Shown here: piece by piece, positions 22,140 through 33,329 of the stretch | How the letters are laid out: each line of letters starts with the position of its first letter | Position numbering within the stretch: position 1 is the first letter of the stretch | DNA from: Symbiodinium natans | Lineage: Eukaryota > Sar > Dinophyceae > Suessiales > Symbiodiniaceae | Direction of reading: 5' to 3' | Length of the DNA stretch: 64,000 nucleotides | Assembly (NCBI GenBank): GCA_905221605.1 | Contig: CAJNDS010000724.1 | Coordinates: 724,001 to 788,000 of the forward strand | Program-made: the position numbers and the translations under genes | Notes under the pieces: generated by a model | Told to the model about the DNA's origin: nothing | Database searches by the model: none | The model's input: only the letters and a program-made list of their open reading frames with translations

Positions 22140-23620
22140 TGCATTTGAATAACTAAATTGTGTAAATCCTGAAAGGGGGGGCTTTAATTTATTTGAAGCG
22201 GGTGGGAGAATTGAATAGTTAAAATAATGAAAATAATTAACTAGATTAGTTAATTAAACTAATTAAGCTAATTAAATGAATGAGATTTTAAATACTCTAA
22301 ATCCTGAAAGGCCGGAGGGGGGGGGGGCAGCTCCTTCCTTCTGAGGGGGTTTCAATACTTTAAATCTTTAAATATGAAGCCCCTATTGAAACATGAAGGC
22401 CCCATCAGATTTAAATTATCTCTTCTTTTTTTACGTTCCCTTCGCGGGAGGGGGCCAGGCCCCGCCCCCCCATCAGGATTTATTAAACTATTTAAAATAT
22501 TAGAAATATTGAGTTTTTTAAATGATTTAATTAAACAATCTCCCCGAATTAAATAATTTGAGTATGAAGGTCTCTATTTATATATGAAGGCCCCTCCATA
22601 TTTACTTTATCTAATTCTCTTCCCCGAATTAAGTAATGTAAACATGAAGGCCCCTCCACATTCAAATTCTTGACTTTGGGGGAGGGGGGGGAGACTTAAA
22701 TAATTAAAAATCTAAATAGTTTGAATACATCAAATCCTAAGAAATGGAGGGGGGGTAGCTCCCCCCCTTCTGGAGGGAATGAAACAGCTAATCTTTTATA
22801 TGAAGATCCCTATTTAAATATGAAGGCCCCTTCAGATTTAAATGATTGAATTCCCCCGGTGGGAGGGGGCCAGAAAACATTAATGTAAATAAGCTAGATA
22901 ATTTAAATCCTGCAAGGGGGGAGGGCGGGGGGGGGGGCTCTCTGCTTCTGAGGGGAGTCAGATAAGTTAAATAAGTAAAAATGAAGGCACCCTCAGATTT
23001 AAACTTCATTTAATTCCCCTGCTAGGCCCTCTTTCAGGATTTAATTGTCTAAAATAGTTTCTTTATATAATTATGTAAATTATTCAATTCCTTCCCCGAA
23101 TGAAGAAATGAAATATGAAGCCCCCTTCACATGAAATTGCATACACTTGGTGAATATTTAAACACGAAGGCCCCTATTTAAATATGAAGACCCTTCCATA
23201 TATACATTATTTAGTTCAGGGGGGAGAATTTATATTTTAAATAATCCAAATCTTGAAGTGGGGGGGGGCAGCTCCTGCCTTCTGGGGGGAAACAAAAAAT
23301 CACACAATTTACATATGAGGCCCCTATTTAAATCTGAAGGCCCCCCCCCCCTCAGATTTAAATTTGTTCATTATTTAATTCTCCTCGCTGAGGAGGGGAC
23401 CGGGGCCCTTTTTCAGGATTTAAATTATGTAAATTATTAAACTATCTATATATATATATGTTTAAGTGGCATTTAAGTCCCTCCCGAATTCACTAATTTA
23501 AATATTAAGGCCTAATTAAATATGAAGGCTCCTCTATTTCTTAAAATATTTAGATTGCTTAATTCTCCTCGCCGAATTACATAGTCTAAGTACGAAGGCC
23601 CCTATTTAAATAGCAGATTT
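22140..23620. repeat. AT-rich diverged repeats with ATGAAGGCCCC
   Basis: Words such as TATTTAAATATGAAGGCCCC, TCAGATTTAAAT and AAATCCTGAAAGGGGGG followed by CAGCTCCTTCCTTCTG recur five or more times at irregular spacing. Base composition is far more AT-rich than anywhere else in the window and it contains no telomere-type units. Confidence 0.7.
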
Positions 23621-23649
23621 TTGAGGCCATCAGATGATTTGATCTGTGA

Positions 23650-24355
23650 CATGGAGAGGCAAATCTGCGATTTCAAATCTGCGAATCTGCGTTTTCTCGG
23701 GAAAAACGCAGATTTCAAATCTGCGAATCTGCGTTTTTTCGGGAAAACGCAGATTCGCAGATTTGCAGATTGGTTGGGGGCTACAAATCTGCAAATCTGC
23801 GTTTTCTCGAGGAAACGCAGATTCGCAGATTTGCAGATTAACTGGTTGGGGCTACAAATCTGCGAATCTGCGTTTTCTCAAGGAAAACGCAGATTTCAAA
23901 TCTGCGAATCTGCATTTTCTCGAGGAAACGCAGATTCGCAGATTTGCAGATTGGTTTGGGGCAACAAATCTGCGAATCTGCGAATCTGCGTTTTCTTGAG
24001 GTTTCGCAGATTCGCAGATTTGCAGATTGGTTGGGACTACAGATCTGCGAATCTGCGTTTTCTCGAGAAAAACGCAGATTTCAAATCTGCGAATCTGCGT
24101 TTTCTCGAGAAAAACGCAGATTTCTAATCTGCGAATCTGCGTTTTCTCGAGAAAAACGCAGATTCGCGAAATTTTCAGATTGGTTGGGGGCTGCAAATCT
24201 GCGAATCTGCGTTTTCTCGAGAAAAACGCAGATTCGCAGATTTGCAGATTGGTTGGGGGCTACAAATCTGCAAATCTGCGTTTTCTCGAGGAAACGCAGA
24301 TTCGCAGATTTGCAGATTAATTGGTTGGGGCTACAAATCTGCGAATCTGCGAATC
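23650..24355. repeat. Array of nested hairpins (AAATCTGCG / CGCAGATTT)
   Basis: Eleven or so hairpins share the centre CGTTTTCTCGAGAAAAACG or close variants, flanked by AAATCTGCGAATCTG on one side and CAGATTCGCAGATTTGCAG on the other. They are separated by GATTGGTTGGGGGCTAC spacers. Frames on both strands encode repeats such as KSANLRFLEKNADSQ, explained by the DNA repeat. Confidence 0.9.
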
Positions 24356-25180
24356 GGTGACCTGAGACGTGGGGTTTTTGGGGGGGGGGGGTACCATATA
24401 TATATATAGATGTGTGTGTGTGTGTGTCCATGCATTGTTTTTGCTGCGTTTAGCCAGCCAGGCCTGCCGTCAGCTCTTCCACTTGGCAGGCAGGGTTGGT
24501 GGGTTTAGGGATTAGGAATTAGGGTTTCGGGTTTACGGTTGAGGGTTTGGGGTTCAGGGTTAGGGTGGGGAGGGAGTGGCATTCGAGTAGCTTCAGGGTT
24601 TCAGGGAGAAGGGTTCAAGGGGGGTTTAGGCTTCACAGGCTCTTTCGGGTTGTAGGGTTTAGGGATGCCCAGCCTGACCCTAAACCCCAAACCCTAAACC
24701 CGAACCCCAGTCCCCGAACCCGAATCCCCTGACTGCGGGAGTTGTTGTTTGACATTGGGCTAATTTCGCCGGATCGTAGTGCGGGCACAAAAGACCTGCA
24801 GACTCTTCGGGTCAGGGTTTGGGGTTTAAGGTCCTCGCCGTGAACTCTAAACTCAGTTCCCTCAATTCCATGCTCAATTCGGGGTCTAGTGTCTGTCGGG
24901 TGTACAAGGTTTAGGGTTTAGGGTTTAGGGTTTAGGGTGCTCGGATGGCTTTAGGGTCTCTGTAGGAAATCTCGTTTGAGAGCTCACGGTTGCTGAGGGT
25001 TCCGGCTAGAAGCCTGGAACCCCGGGAGCCCTGGAACCCTAGAAGTTAGAACCCTAGAACAAGCCCAGGAACCCTAGAACCCTAGGGCTTAAGGCTTTAG
25101 GGGTTAGGGTTTAGAGTTTAGGGTTTAGGGTTTAGGACTCTAGGGTTCCCTAAAACCCTAGAACCTGGAACCCTAAACTC

Positions 25181-25461
25181 ATGGCAAACGAAGTTGGTCA
25201 GTTTTCGGTCGGTTCGGAGCCATGCTACGTCGCTGAAGTGGAGGGTCTCCCTGCGGAAGATGTGACAAAAGAGGACCTCGACGTCCTGTTCTGTGAGTCT
25301 TCCGTGCAGCTACACGAGGATGCGGGATACCACGCAGGCGACTGCGTGCATTGGCAGAACTCCTACGCCGAACAAACCTTCCCCCTCAGACCAGCAAAGT
25401 GCACGGTGCTATGTGTGCAAGAAGACACAAGCTGGTTCCACCTGCTGGTGCCTAACAGGCC
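25181..25461 (+). CDS. Possible exon or small ORF, unknown product
   Basis: An ATG at 25181 opens a frame reading MANEVGQFSVGSEPCYVAEV and later VLFCESSVQLHEDAG and CTVLCVQEDTSWFHLLVP. It runs until it enters CCCTAAA repeats near 25466. Composition is protein-like and unlike the repeat-derived frames. No family was recognised and no confident splice partner found. Confidence 0.45.
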
Positions 25462-25689
25462 TAGAACCCTAAACCCTAAACCCTAGGGAGTCCGAGAACT
25501 TTAAGGGCAGTTACATGCGCCCGTAGCATAGTCCCTTACCTCCGTTTGGGTTTAGGGTTTAGGGTTTTAGCGTTTAGGGTTTAGGGTTTTGGTCTTGAAG
25601 GGTTAAGCGGGTTAATATGCGGTCCCCTTTTGAGGGCCCATACTAAGGGGCCACGTCACTATCCTTAGATCTGAAACCTAAACCCCAAA

Positions 25690-26072
25690 CCCTAACCTCT
25701 AAGCCCCTAAGCCCCTAAACCCCTAAACCCCTAAACCCCTAAACCCCTAAACCCCTAAACCCCTAAACCCCTAAACCCCTAAACCCCTAAACCCCTAACC
25801 CCCTAACCCCCTAAACCCCTAAACCCCTAAACCCCTAAACCCCTAAACCCCTAAACCCCTAAACCCCTAAACCCCTAAACCCCTAAACCCCTAAACCCCT
25901 AAACCCCTAAACCCCTAAACCCCTAAACCCCTAAACCCCTAAACCCCTAAACACCTAAACCCCTAAACCCCTAAACCCCTAAACCCCTAAACCCCTAAAC
26001 CCCTAAACCCCTAAACCCCTAAACCCCTAAACCCCTAAACCCCTAAACCCCTAAACCCCTAAACCCTAACCC
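25690..26072. repeat. Long array of the 8-base telomere variant CCCCTAAA
   Basis: About 47 near-perfect CCCCTAAA units contain one CACCTAAA and a short CCCCTAAC patch, ending in 7-base units. It is the longest telomere-type array in the window. Confidence 0.95.
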
Positions 26073-26079
26073 TAGAGAG

Positions 26080-26140
26080 GCTTGGCCTCTGTCCACAAGA
26101 CGGAGAAGTTCCTGGTGCTCTTGGCGCCCCGGCACCGGAG
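26080..26140 (+). CDS. Possible exon
   Basis: After the CCCTAAA array and the acceptor AGAG, a frame reads LASVHKTEKFLVLLAPRHRR, with possible GA or GT donors. The end is uncertain and no partner exon was established. Confidence 0.35.
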
Positions 26141-26214
26141 AAGACCGAAACCTTCTTTAGGGTTTCGGGCCATCTCATGGGGATTCGTAGACTGAGGATT
26201 GAGGGCTTTGCAAG

Positions 26215-26375
26215 TAGGGTTTCCAGGTTGAGGGTTTAGGGTTCAGGGTTTAGTGTTTGGGGTTCAGGGTTCAGGGTTCAGGGTTCAGGGTTTAGGGTTT
26301 AGGGTTTAGGGTTTAGGGTTTAGGGTTTAGGGTTTAGGGTTTAGGGTGTCCCGGTTTAGGGTTTAGGGTTTAGCA
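26215..26375. repeat. TTTAGGG / TTCAGGG array
   Basis: Mixed TTCAGGG and TTTAGGG units on the left become pure TTTAGGG on the right. Confidence 0.85.
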
Positions 26376-26454
26376 TGGAAGGCTGTTTGGGACCACACCT
26401 TAGCAAACTGCCTGGCAACCCCAACAGCCCCTGCTGACCCTTCGGTGTGCGCTG

Positions 26455-26598
26455 AGTTGTGGATAATATGGGATCCCATGAGTTAGGGGGTTTAGGGTTC
26501 AGGGTTTCAGGGTGGAGAAGTCTGAGTTGTGGGATAGTATGGGATCCCATGAGTTTAAGGGGTCTAGGGTTCAGGGTTTCAGGGTGGAGAAGTCTGGC
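26455..26598. repeat. Tandem duplication, ~70 bp unit
   Basis: Two copies carry ATGGGATCCCATGAGTT, a TTCAGGG stretch and GGTGGAGAAGTCTG. Confidence 0.8.
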
Positions 26599-27061
26599 TT
26601 TGAGACTTTGCAGCTGGGTGGGAGTCTACATAGGTTGTGGGCTGCCGGGGGCTCGGGGTTTAAGGTTCAGGGCTTTTAGGGTTTAGGGTTTAGGGGGTTC
26701 CTGAAAAGACTGCAAACTTTCATGATCCTCTTCGGGCCATTAATACGGGAAAATATGAGTACATACATCGGTGCCTACCTAGAGATTCAGGGCTTAGGGT
26801 CTTAAGGTTGAGGAGCTGCGGTAAACCTCAAGGGGTGAAGCGTATAGGTTCTAGGTTGCACTCGTTGTCCGAGGGTAGTTTCATTGGCCATGAATATGCT
26901 CCCTTACCCTCTTTAACGGGTTCTGATGTGTGGGCTGCCCCCCTTCAAAGGGCCCGTACTCAAGCCCATGTAACTGGCCAAAGCGCTTTGGCTTTCACAG
27001 TTCAGAGGGCCTCTCTTAGGGTGTGATGGTTTCAACCCCCCCCCCCCCTTCCTCGACCCTT

Positions 27062-27128
27062 GATTTAGGGTTTAGGGTTTAGGGTTTAGGGTTTAGGGTT
27101 TAGGGTTTAGGGTTTAGGGTTTAGGGTC
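27062..27128. repeat. TTTAGGG array
   Basis: Nine clean TTTAGGG units follow a poly-C run. Confidence 0.9.
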
Positions 27129-27279
27129 CTAGGCCCTAAACTCTAAAGCATCCTACCCTCCTAAACCCTATGTGCCCTTGGCTTGTATTGAGTATATAAG
27201 GGGTATACAAGGGGTCCCCTTTTAAGGACCCTAAACTCCAACGCCTCCTACCCTGCGAAAACCTAGGAAGATAGTCCAC

Positions 27280-27576
27280 CCTAAACCCTAAACCCTAAAC
27301 CCTGAAACCCCCTAACCCCCGAACCCCCGAACCCCCTAACCCCCTAACCCCCTAACCCCCTAACCCCCTAATCCCCTAATCCCCTAACCCTACCCCCCCT
27401 AAAACCCTAAAACCCTAAAACCCTAAAACCCCAAAACCCTAAAACCCTAAAACCCTAAAACCCTAAAACTCTACTAAACCCTACTAAACCCTACTAAAAC
27501 CCTACTAAACCCTACTAAACCCTACTAAACCCTACTAAACCCTACTAAACCCTAAAACCCTAAACCCTAAACCCTA
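27280..27576. repeat. Telomere-type array with successive unit switches
   Basis: In order: CCCTAAA, then CCCCCTAA (8 bp), then CCCTAAAA (8 bp), then CCCTACTAAA (10 bp), then CCCTAAA again. Each block is internally homogeneous. The array ends just before the acceptor of the exon at 27581. Confidence 0.9.
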
Positions 27577-27580
27577 CCAG

Positions 27581-27647
27581 GTGCGTGGCCACTCCAACGA
27601 CCACGTGGCCATGCAGGTGCTGGTTGAGGACATCTTGGCCCAGACAG
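27581..27647 (+). CDS. Probable exon, unknown product
   Basis: The acceptor CTACCAG is followed by GTGCGTGGCC, and the frame reads VRGHSNDHVAMQVLVEDILA to a GT donor (ACAG|GTCGCT). CCCTAAA units lie before it and TTTAGGG units after it, the same setting as the PPR exons. No family was recognised. Confidence 0.5.
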
Positions 27648-28439
27648 GTCGCTTTGCCCTATGGGGGTCTGGTTGTTGTTTGGTTTAGGGTTTAGGGTTT
27701 AGGGTTTTGGGGTTTGGGGTTTGGGGTTTAGGGTTAAGGGTTAATTTACTGGCACTTAGTCGGGAAGCTGGGTTTTGGTGGGAATGAGGGAGTTCGGTAC
27801 CTTGTAAACAGCCAGGGATGATGTAGGGTTTAGGGCTTAGGGTTTAGGAGGCACCTGTCGTTGCCTCATGTCCTGCTAAGATCCGGTAGGTTCAGGGTTT
27901 GGGGGGTCTTTCTGGTTCAGGACTTGGGGATGTCTCTAGGGTTTAGGGTTTAGGGCTTAGGGTTTAGGGTTTAGGGTTTAGGACTTAGGGTTTAGTGGGG
28001 TTCAAGGTTTAGGGTTTAGGGTTTCGGGCTACTTGGAAGGTCATGGTTCTTTGAAAGTAGGGTTTTGCCTTTGCGGCTGCCTTTGCCCTGGCTGGTTTTC
28101 TTGTCTGATTGTCCTTGAAGGGTTTAGGGTTTAGGGTTTAAAGTTTAGGGATATAAAGGGGGGACGGAAGGTGCCTAAGTCCCATTAAGGGTACATGTTA
28201 TGGCAACATAATACTAAGAACTAGTAAGAGTTCAGGAAAGGTCTGAAACAAGCAAGCACTGAACAGAACTCAGCAAGTTCCTGACCATCCACAGCATACG
28301 CCTGCTGGCCCTCAGCTCTAAATCCGAATACCATTATCCCTTCCACGCTAAACCCGGAAGCCTAAACTAAACCCAGTAGCGCCTAAAGCTTCGAAACCCT
28401 CTAAACCCTAAACACCTCACTGCCCCTGCTGTCCACGAG

Positions 28440-28472
28440 CTTGACGTTTCGGCCTCCAAAGGGGGCTACATG
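28440..28472 (+). CDS. Possible microexon
   Basis: After the acceptor CACGAG the frame reads LDVSASKGGYM with a GT donor (ATG|GTGACT). Short, so chance cannot be excluded. Confidence 0.3.
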
Positions 28473-28499
28473 GTGACTGCTGTGTTTGGGGTATTCCTT

Positions 28500-29870
28500 G
28501 TGAAAGTATGCCTTGGCCCTTTGGAATTCGGTTGTTTCCGCAGTACGAGAAAACGTTCCAGTGTACCCTAAACCCTAAACCCTAAACCCTGAACCACCCT
28601 TCAACCCATATCCCGTGACCCCAAAACCCGCATCGTTGATAAACTGAACCCTGAACCCTAACCTCCCTCAACCCCAGCCCCCCCCCCCCCCCCAACCCTA
28701 AACCCTAAACCCTAAAACCTAAACCCTAAACCCCTAAGGTTCCCATATATCGCAGAAGGCCCCCAAGCAATGGACCCTTCCTACTATTCGCAATCCCCCC
28801 CGCCCCACCTTGGGGACCAAATTAACCCTCGAAGGGTTCATGGTCTATGTTACCTTTCGGGGGACTATAGTAGCATGGGGTATATGACCCCCAAACCCCA
28901 AACCCTAAACTCTAAGCCCTAAACCCTGAACCCTTTTAGCATAGCAGGATAGGGAATATTTCCCCTGCATGTTGAGTAGTATCTTCGGTTTCACGTGTGT
29001 TAGGATGTTCGCCCATACAAACAGTTTGTTAAATCACGATTAAGGGACTGTATATAGTATCAGAGGGAACATCCCAACCCTAAACCCTAGACCCTAAACT
29101 CCGATTTTTTAGATTCATGCGTTCCCCAAGGCATGTCTCCTAAAAAGGCACGCCCTTGGCCCGCTCCACGCTGGACGCTTTGGCCTCCCAGTGCTCCACT
29201 GCCAGCCACCTGTCTGATGTAGGGTTTACGGGTTTAGGGTTTAGGGTTTCGGGTTTGGGGTTTAGGGTTTGAGGGTTTTAGGATTTGGGTTTTAGGGTTT
29301 GGGGTTTAGGGTTCAGGGCTTCAGGGGTTTAGGGGTTAGGGTTTAGGGTTTAGGGTTGGGGTTTAGGGTGTAGTTTGTAGGGTTTAGCGTTTTGGTTTAG
29401 GGTACAGGGTCCAGGGTTTGGGCTTAGGGTTTGGGGTTTGGGGTTTAGGGTTTAGGTTTCAGGGTTTGGGGTTTAGGGTTTAGGGCTGCAGAATCAGGAT
29501 ACCTAAGATCTTTAAACAGTTTCTGTGTGCTTTTCCCGGGGGCTTTAGGGTTTCTGGGGCCAAGCCTAGGGCTTAGGGAGGTTGCTTTGCTCAATGTGGC
29601 GGTTGATACGAAAATAGGGGGCCCCATAAGATAGACCCCCAAATAACCCTAAACCCTAAACCCCTGAAACCTTAAACCCTAAACCCTAAACCCTAAACCC
29701 CTGAAACCCTAACCCTAAACCCCAAACCCTATACCCTATAAACCCCTGAACCCTAAACCCTAAACCCTAAACCCCAAACCCTATACCCTATAAACCCCTG
29801 AACCCCTGAAGCCCTCGGCCCTGCAGTCGCTTTGCGTAGGGTCGCGGGGCTTGGTCCCGGGACTTGGGGA
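28500..29870. other. Gene-free stretch with arrays
   Basis: It contains CCCTAAA tracts near 28565, 28695 and 29650-29790 and a long degenerate TTTAGGG region at 29220-29485. A family-C end lies near 29039-29076. No supported exon. Confidence 0.45.
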
Positions 29871-29873
29871 TTG

Positions 29874-29993
29874 CAGGGTGGGGCCCCCTTACTATACTAA
29901 CTGTAGTTAAGGGACTTATAACCTAACTTAGGGTCCTTATAACCCAATTTAGGGCCCTTATGACACTACTTATAACTAGGGGGCCCCACCCGG
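29874..29993 (-). mobile_element. 120 bp MITE, copy 2 (reverse)
   Basis: Same length and ends as the copy at 7034-7153, in reverse orientation. One terminal base differs (CCACCCGG instead of CCACCCTG) and the flanks do not show a TA duplication. Confidence 0.85.
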
Positions 29994-30001
29994 TAGTTTT
30001 G

Positions 30002-30093
30002 GTTGGTTAGCAGGGAATGAGGGAATTAGGGTTTAGGGTTCAGTGTTTAGGGTATAGGGTGCCTTATTCCCCCATTCCCTACTAGCCAACAGT
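30002..30093. mobile_element. Inverted-repeat element, family A, carrying a TTTAGGG tract
   Basis: Arms GTTGGTTAGCAGGGAATGAG and CCCATTCCCTACTAGCCAAC are inverted copies. The loop, about 35 bp, is made of TTTAGGG-like units, absent from the copy at 4646-4756. Confidence 0.7.
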
Positions 30094-30595
30094 AAGGTTC
30101 AGGCTTGAGTCTAGAGACTTAGGGTTCGGGTTTAGGGTTTAGGGTGTAAGGCTTTCGGGATAAGGCGCAGTGTCATGGCACAGGAGAAGACGCTTGATGC
30201 TTAGATTCCTGTCGGGCCTAAGTCCCTAACCCTACACCCTAAACCCTAAACCCTAAACCCTGACCCCTGCACAAGTTTGTAACGGCCTCTCACAGTCAAG
30301 AATGGTAAGAACTCGAGGCAACCGCAAGGCGGCCAAGCTGCTTCAGGAGCCTGCTGCTTAGGGTTAGGGTTTAGGGTTTCGGGTTTAGGTTTAGGGGCTC
30401 CATGTTAAAACACTCCCTCTACCCGAATGTTAAAGGAGCAACTCCATAACACTATAACGTACGGCCATGGTGACTTAGGGTTTAGGGTTTAGAGTTTAGG
30501 GTTTAGGGTTTAGGGTTTAGGGTTGATTCGGCCTTGGGAAGAGGTTTAGGGTTTATCGGGCTTTGACCTTTTTGACGTTTCCTCTCTGACTTTCA

Positions 30596-31801
30596 GCACC
30601 CTTTTCTATCCTTGCTGTAAGACATTCAAGGGAGATCTCATATAAACAGAAACCGGTGCCCTGTGTCTCCGGGATATCGGGGCTCGTAGCAACCTTGTAT
30701 TTGCTGTCAGGGTTGTGGTATCACATGTTTTGGCACAAGCTTCAGCCCCGGCACAGCAGACATAGATGTTGGAAGCCGTTGCACCCGCCATGCCAGAGCC
30801 ACAAGCGAAAGTGGAAGGCGATAGCATCCCGATCAAGAGGGTCGCGGATTTCTTGCCGGAGAAATATTGTGGAGAAGACTGGAAACCCCAAAGCTCCAGA
30901 AAGTTTTTTGGCTTGCATTGTCTCCCACTGGACGGGACGGTTCATGCTGTTGGAGGACAACCTCATTAAGCAGGACAAGCACGTTACCAGCGGGGCTAAG
31001 GACAACTTGGTGAGCGAGTGCACCAACACAGGTTTGATCAGTGCATTGATGCTCACCATCGTTATGCCCATGAGCTTCGACAGTGTCGCAGATTGGCTGG
31101 AGGAAGACTACGTAGGTAGTGGCTTTGCCTTCTTAGATGGCTACATCGGACAACAGCTCAGTGCCAGTCAGCTTGAGAATGCTCTGCCAGCCCTAAACGA
31201 CATTTCAATGGTCTTCTATGTGCTTGGAGTCTTCGGGTTTCTTGCGTCCACCGTTCTCACCGTGGTCATGTTGTTGTGTGTGGGTGAAGTGTCCAGCGAC
31301 AAGGGCTGCCAGGAGTTCATGCGGAGGGTGGGACATGGGACGAGGGGCCCCTACTTGCTCTTCATGTCGGGCTGCTTCTTTGCCATCCCCGCATCAATCC
31401 GTTATGCAGCGGGTATTAAGACACTGGCAGGGCTCGTGCTCTTGTTCTTGGTGGGTTGCATCATGGTCTTCATCATCATCGCAGTTTCCTATTGGTACGT
31501 TCAGGCTTGTATCCGCACTCACAATCGGATCAACGAGTTCAGTGACCTACACCTCTCCCAGGAGGAGGCACAGGAAGATGTGGAGGCCTGGTTTCGCCAA
31601 ACGCCCAAAGGAGGCACGTTGGAAGATTGCCTGCAAGATTTGGCCGGGGTTCTGGAGAACAAAGACAGCAGTCAACTGATCATTGGCCTGGATGGTATCT
31701 CTACACAACGTGTTGCCATGCACTACCACAAGAAGAACGCAGAGACTATTGGCTTGTCCCTGTCCCAGTCTGAGCTGTATCAGCTGGCTCGCCAGTGATA
31801 G
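30596..31801 (+). CDS. Intronless four-TM membrane protein ORF with probable frameshift
   Basis: An open frame from ATG 30656 to the TGA at 31796-31798 spans 380 codons, the only long one in the window. Four hydrophobic segments lie at about residues 127-139 (LISALMLTIVMPM), 185-209 (MVFYVLGVFGFLASTVLTVV), 232-249 and 257-282 (LAGLVLLFLVGCIMVFIIIA), followed by a charged C-terminus. The first ~85 residues of this frame are Arg/His/Ser/Cys-rich and unconvincing. The next frame, from ATG 30766, reads PEPQAKVEGDSIPIKRVADF and looks like real protein. It would join the main frame if one T were missing from the T6 run at about 30903-30908. A pyrimidine-rich tract ending in TTTCAG (30585-30596) could be a trans-splice acceptor. 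No intron suggests a retrogene; the frameshift is either a sequencing error or a pseudogene lesion. Family not recognised. Confidence 0.65.
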
Positions 31802-32330
31802 TGTGGACCAGCAAGCAGCTCCACAACCAACGGCTCGATGCCCAGGTTTTCTGAAGCTAAAACGGGCGTGGTTGCGCAACTGAGGCGTGAAATTCAGACC
31901 AATTCATGATGCACTTTGATGCACAGCCGAGGGCCACTCGGAAGTCCAGAAGTGTGCCTTTTCTCAGGCTGCTACGTTTGCCTTCGCGAATGTGAAGACC
32001 TGCTCCATGCCCATGGTGCCATGCCAGAAGGTATTGAGGTTCTGGGCTTGAGATATCCGATCTGCGAGTACAAAGCCCCCCTACACATCAAAGATGCCAG
32101 ACGCCAGCTTGCGATGAGTACCATGTGCAGTATGTGTATACACCATGGTTGTAGATTTTTAGATCCTCTCATCACACGCATAGTGCCCTTAGATACCCCC
32201 TGTGTGGAGGCCTTGCGTGTGGTACTTCTGCAAGAACTCGTTAGGAGCACCCCGATGCTGGCGGCGCCGGCCAAGATGTAAGCCGACAGGCGCCCAGCGC
32301 ACATCACAACATAATCACGGTTTAGGGCTG
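31802..32330 (+). other. Repeat-free flank of the membrane-protein ORF, possible 3' UTR
   Basis: This stretch has no telomere-type units. A 121-codon frame (31916-32281) reads RECEDLLHAHGAMPEGIEVL and ARRQLAMSTMCSMC, but it is in another frame and on its own is weak evidence for a second gene. It may be 3' untranslated sequence of the retroposed transcript. Confidence 0.35.
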
Positions 32331-33300
32331 TGTAGGTTTAGGGTTTGGGGTTGGGGGTTTGAGGGCTGATTAGGGTCTAGGGGTGAGTTTTTCCGGGCTG
32401 GGGTTTAGTGTTTAAGGTTTAGGGTTCAGGGTTCGTCATACCCCTTCAACCAGGTTCCAGGCAATTCTGTTCTTATCGTCTTTGTTTTCCCATCTCCTCA
32501 GGACTGAGGCGTTGTTCGTATGCTGAGACCGATCCTAATAAACCCTAAACCCTGAATCCTAAACCCTAAACCCTAAACCCTAAACCCTAAAGGCTTACGG
32601 GAAGTCACGCAAGCCCCAAAGGCCCCAGACCCTGAAGCACTTGGGTCCTTTGGGGGGGTAGCCTTGGCAAGATTGGAGTAGCAAGGGCGGGGCTGCAGGG
32701 TTTAGGGTTTAGGGTTTAGGGTTTAGGGTTTAGGGTTTAGGGTTTAGGGTTTAGGGTTTAAGGTTTAGGGGTTGATCCCTAGTGGGGATTACTTTTTTTC
32801 GTGTTTGGTTACAGTAGGCTCGCTGCCAGTACTCCCTAAACTAAGGCCCCCAGGTCCCAAGGTCCCAAATGCCAAACCCTAATCTCCGGCAGCTTTAAGA
32901 CATTGCAGGGTTTATTAGGGTTTAGGGTTTAGGGTTTTGGGTTTAGCAGCCATGTGGTGCGTACAGCTCTTTGTTGGGTTTGTCGTGTTTATGGGGCTGT
33001 TGGGGCTTATAGTGTTTGTAGGGTGTGTAGGGGTTATCGTGTTGTTTGAGTGTATGTTTACAGGGTGTTCATGGGTGTTGTCTGTATGGTGTTGAAAGGG
33101 CTTACAGGATTTGTGGCGTTATAGTGTTTTTGGTGATCATAGGGTTGCAGGGCCTATAGGTTCGTAGGGTTGACAGGACTTACATGGCGTATTCAGGGCA
33201 AATAGGGTTTGCAGGATATGGCTTGAGGAGTCTTTAGGGCTTCACCGAGGCCTAACCCAAAGTCCCCAGGGCACTACAGGACCGGGTTGTCTACGTTTTT
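32331..33300. other. Gene-free stretch with arrays
   Basis: A TTTAGGG array lies at about 32697-32768 and a CCCTAAA tract at 32545-32592. Degenerate TAGGGTTTGCAGG-type units fill 33000-33240. Confidence 0.45.
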
Positions 33301-33329
33301 GAGTTCCATGATGGGCGGTGGTTCTGCAG

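Larger units (their letters stand above)
22044..24410. mobile_element. Candidate large inverted-end element 2, flanked by (TA)n
   Basis: The left end is a TA tract (22044-22060), GCTACCCCCCC, then CCAAAACCCCACGT (22073-22086). The right end is its inverse: GACGTGGGGTTTTTGGGG (from 24367), a G run, GTACCATATATATATATA. The two ends are inverted copies over about 35 bp and share the TA plus GGTAC plus poly-C layout of element 1. The interior has two unusual domains (22140-23620 AT-rich; 23650-24355 palindromic array) and no supported gene. Confidence 0.5.

Noticed and set aside
23621..24431. Frames of 97-168 codons with KSANLRFL repeats
   Set aside because: They are translations of the AAATCTGCG hairpin array, open in several frames on both strands.
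26080..26140. Glycosyltransferase similarity (KFLVLLAPRH resembling a VPRHPER motif)
   Set aside because: The match is only a few residues, with no supporting exon nearby.
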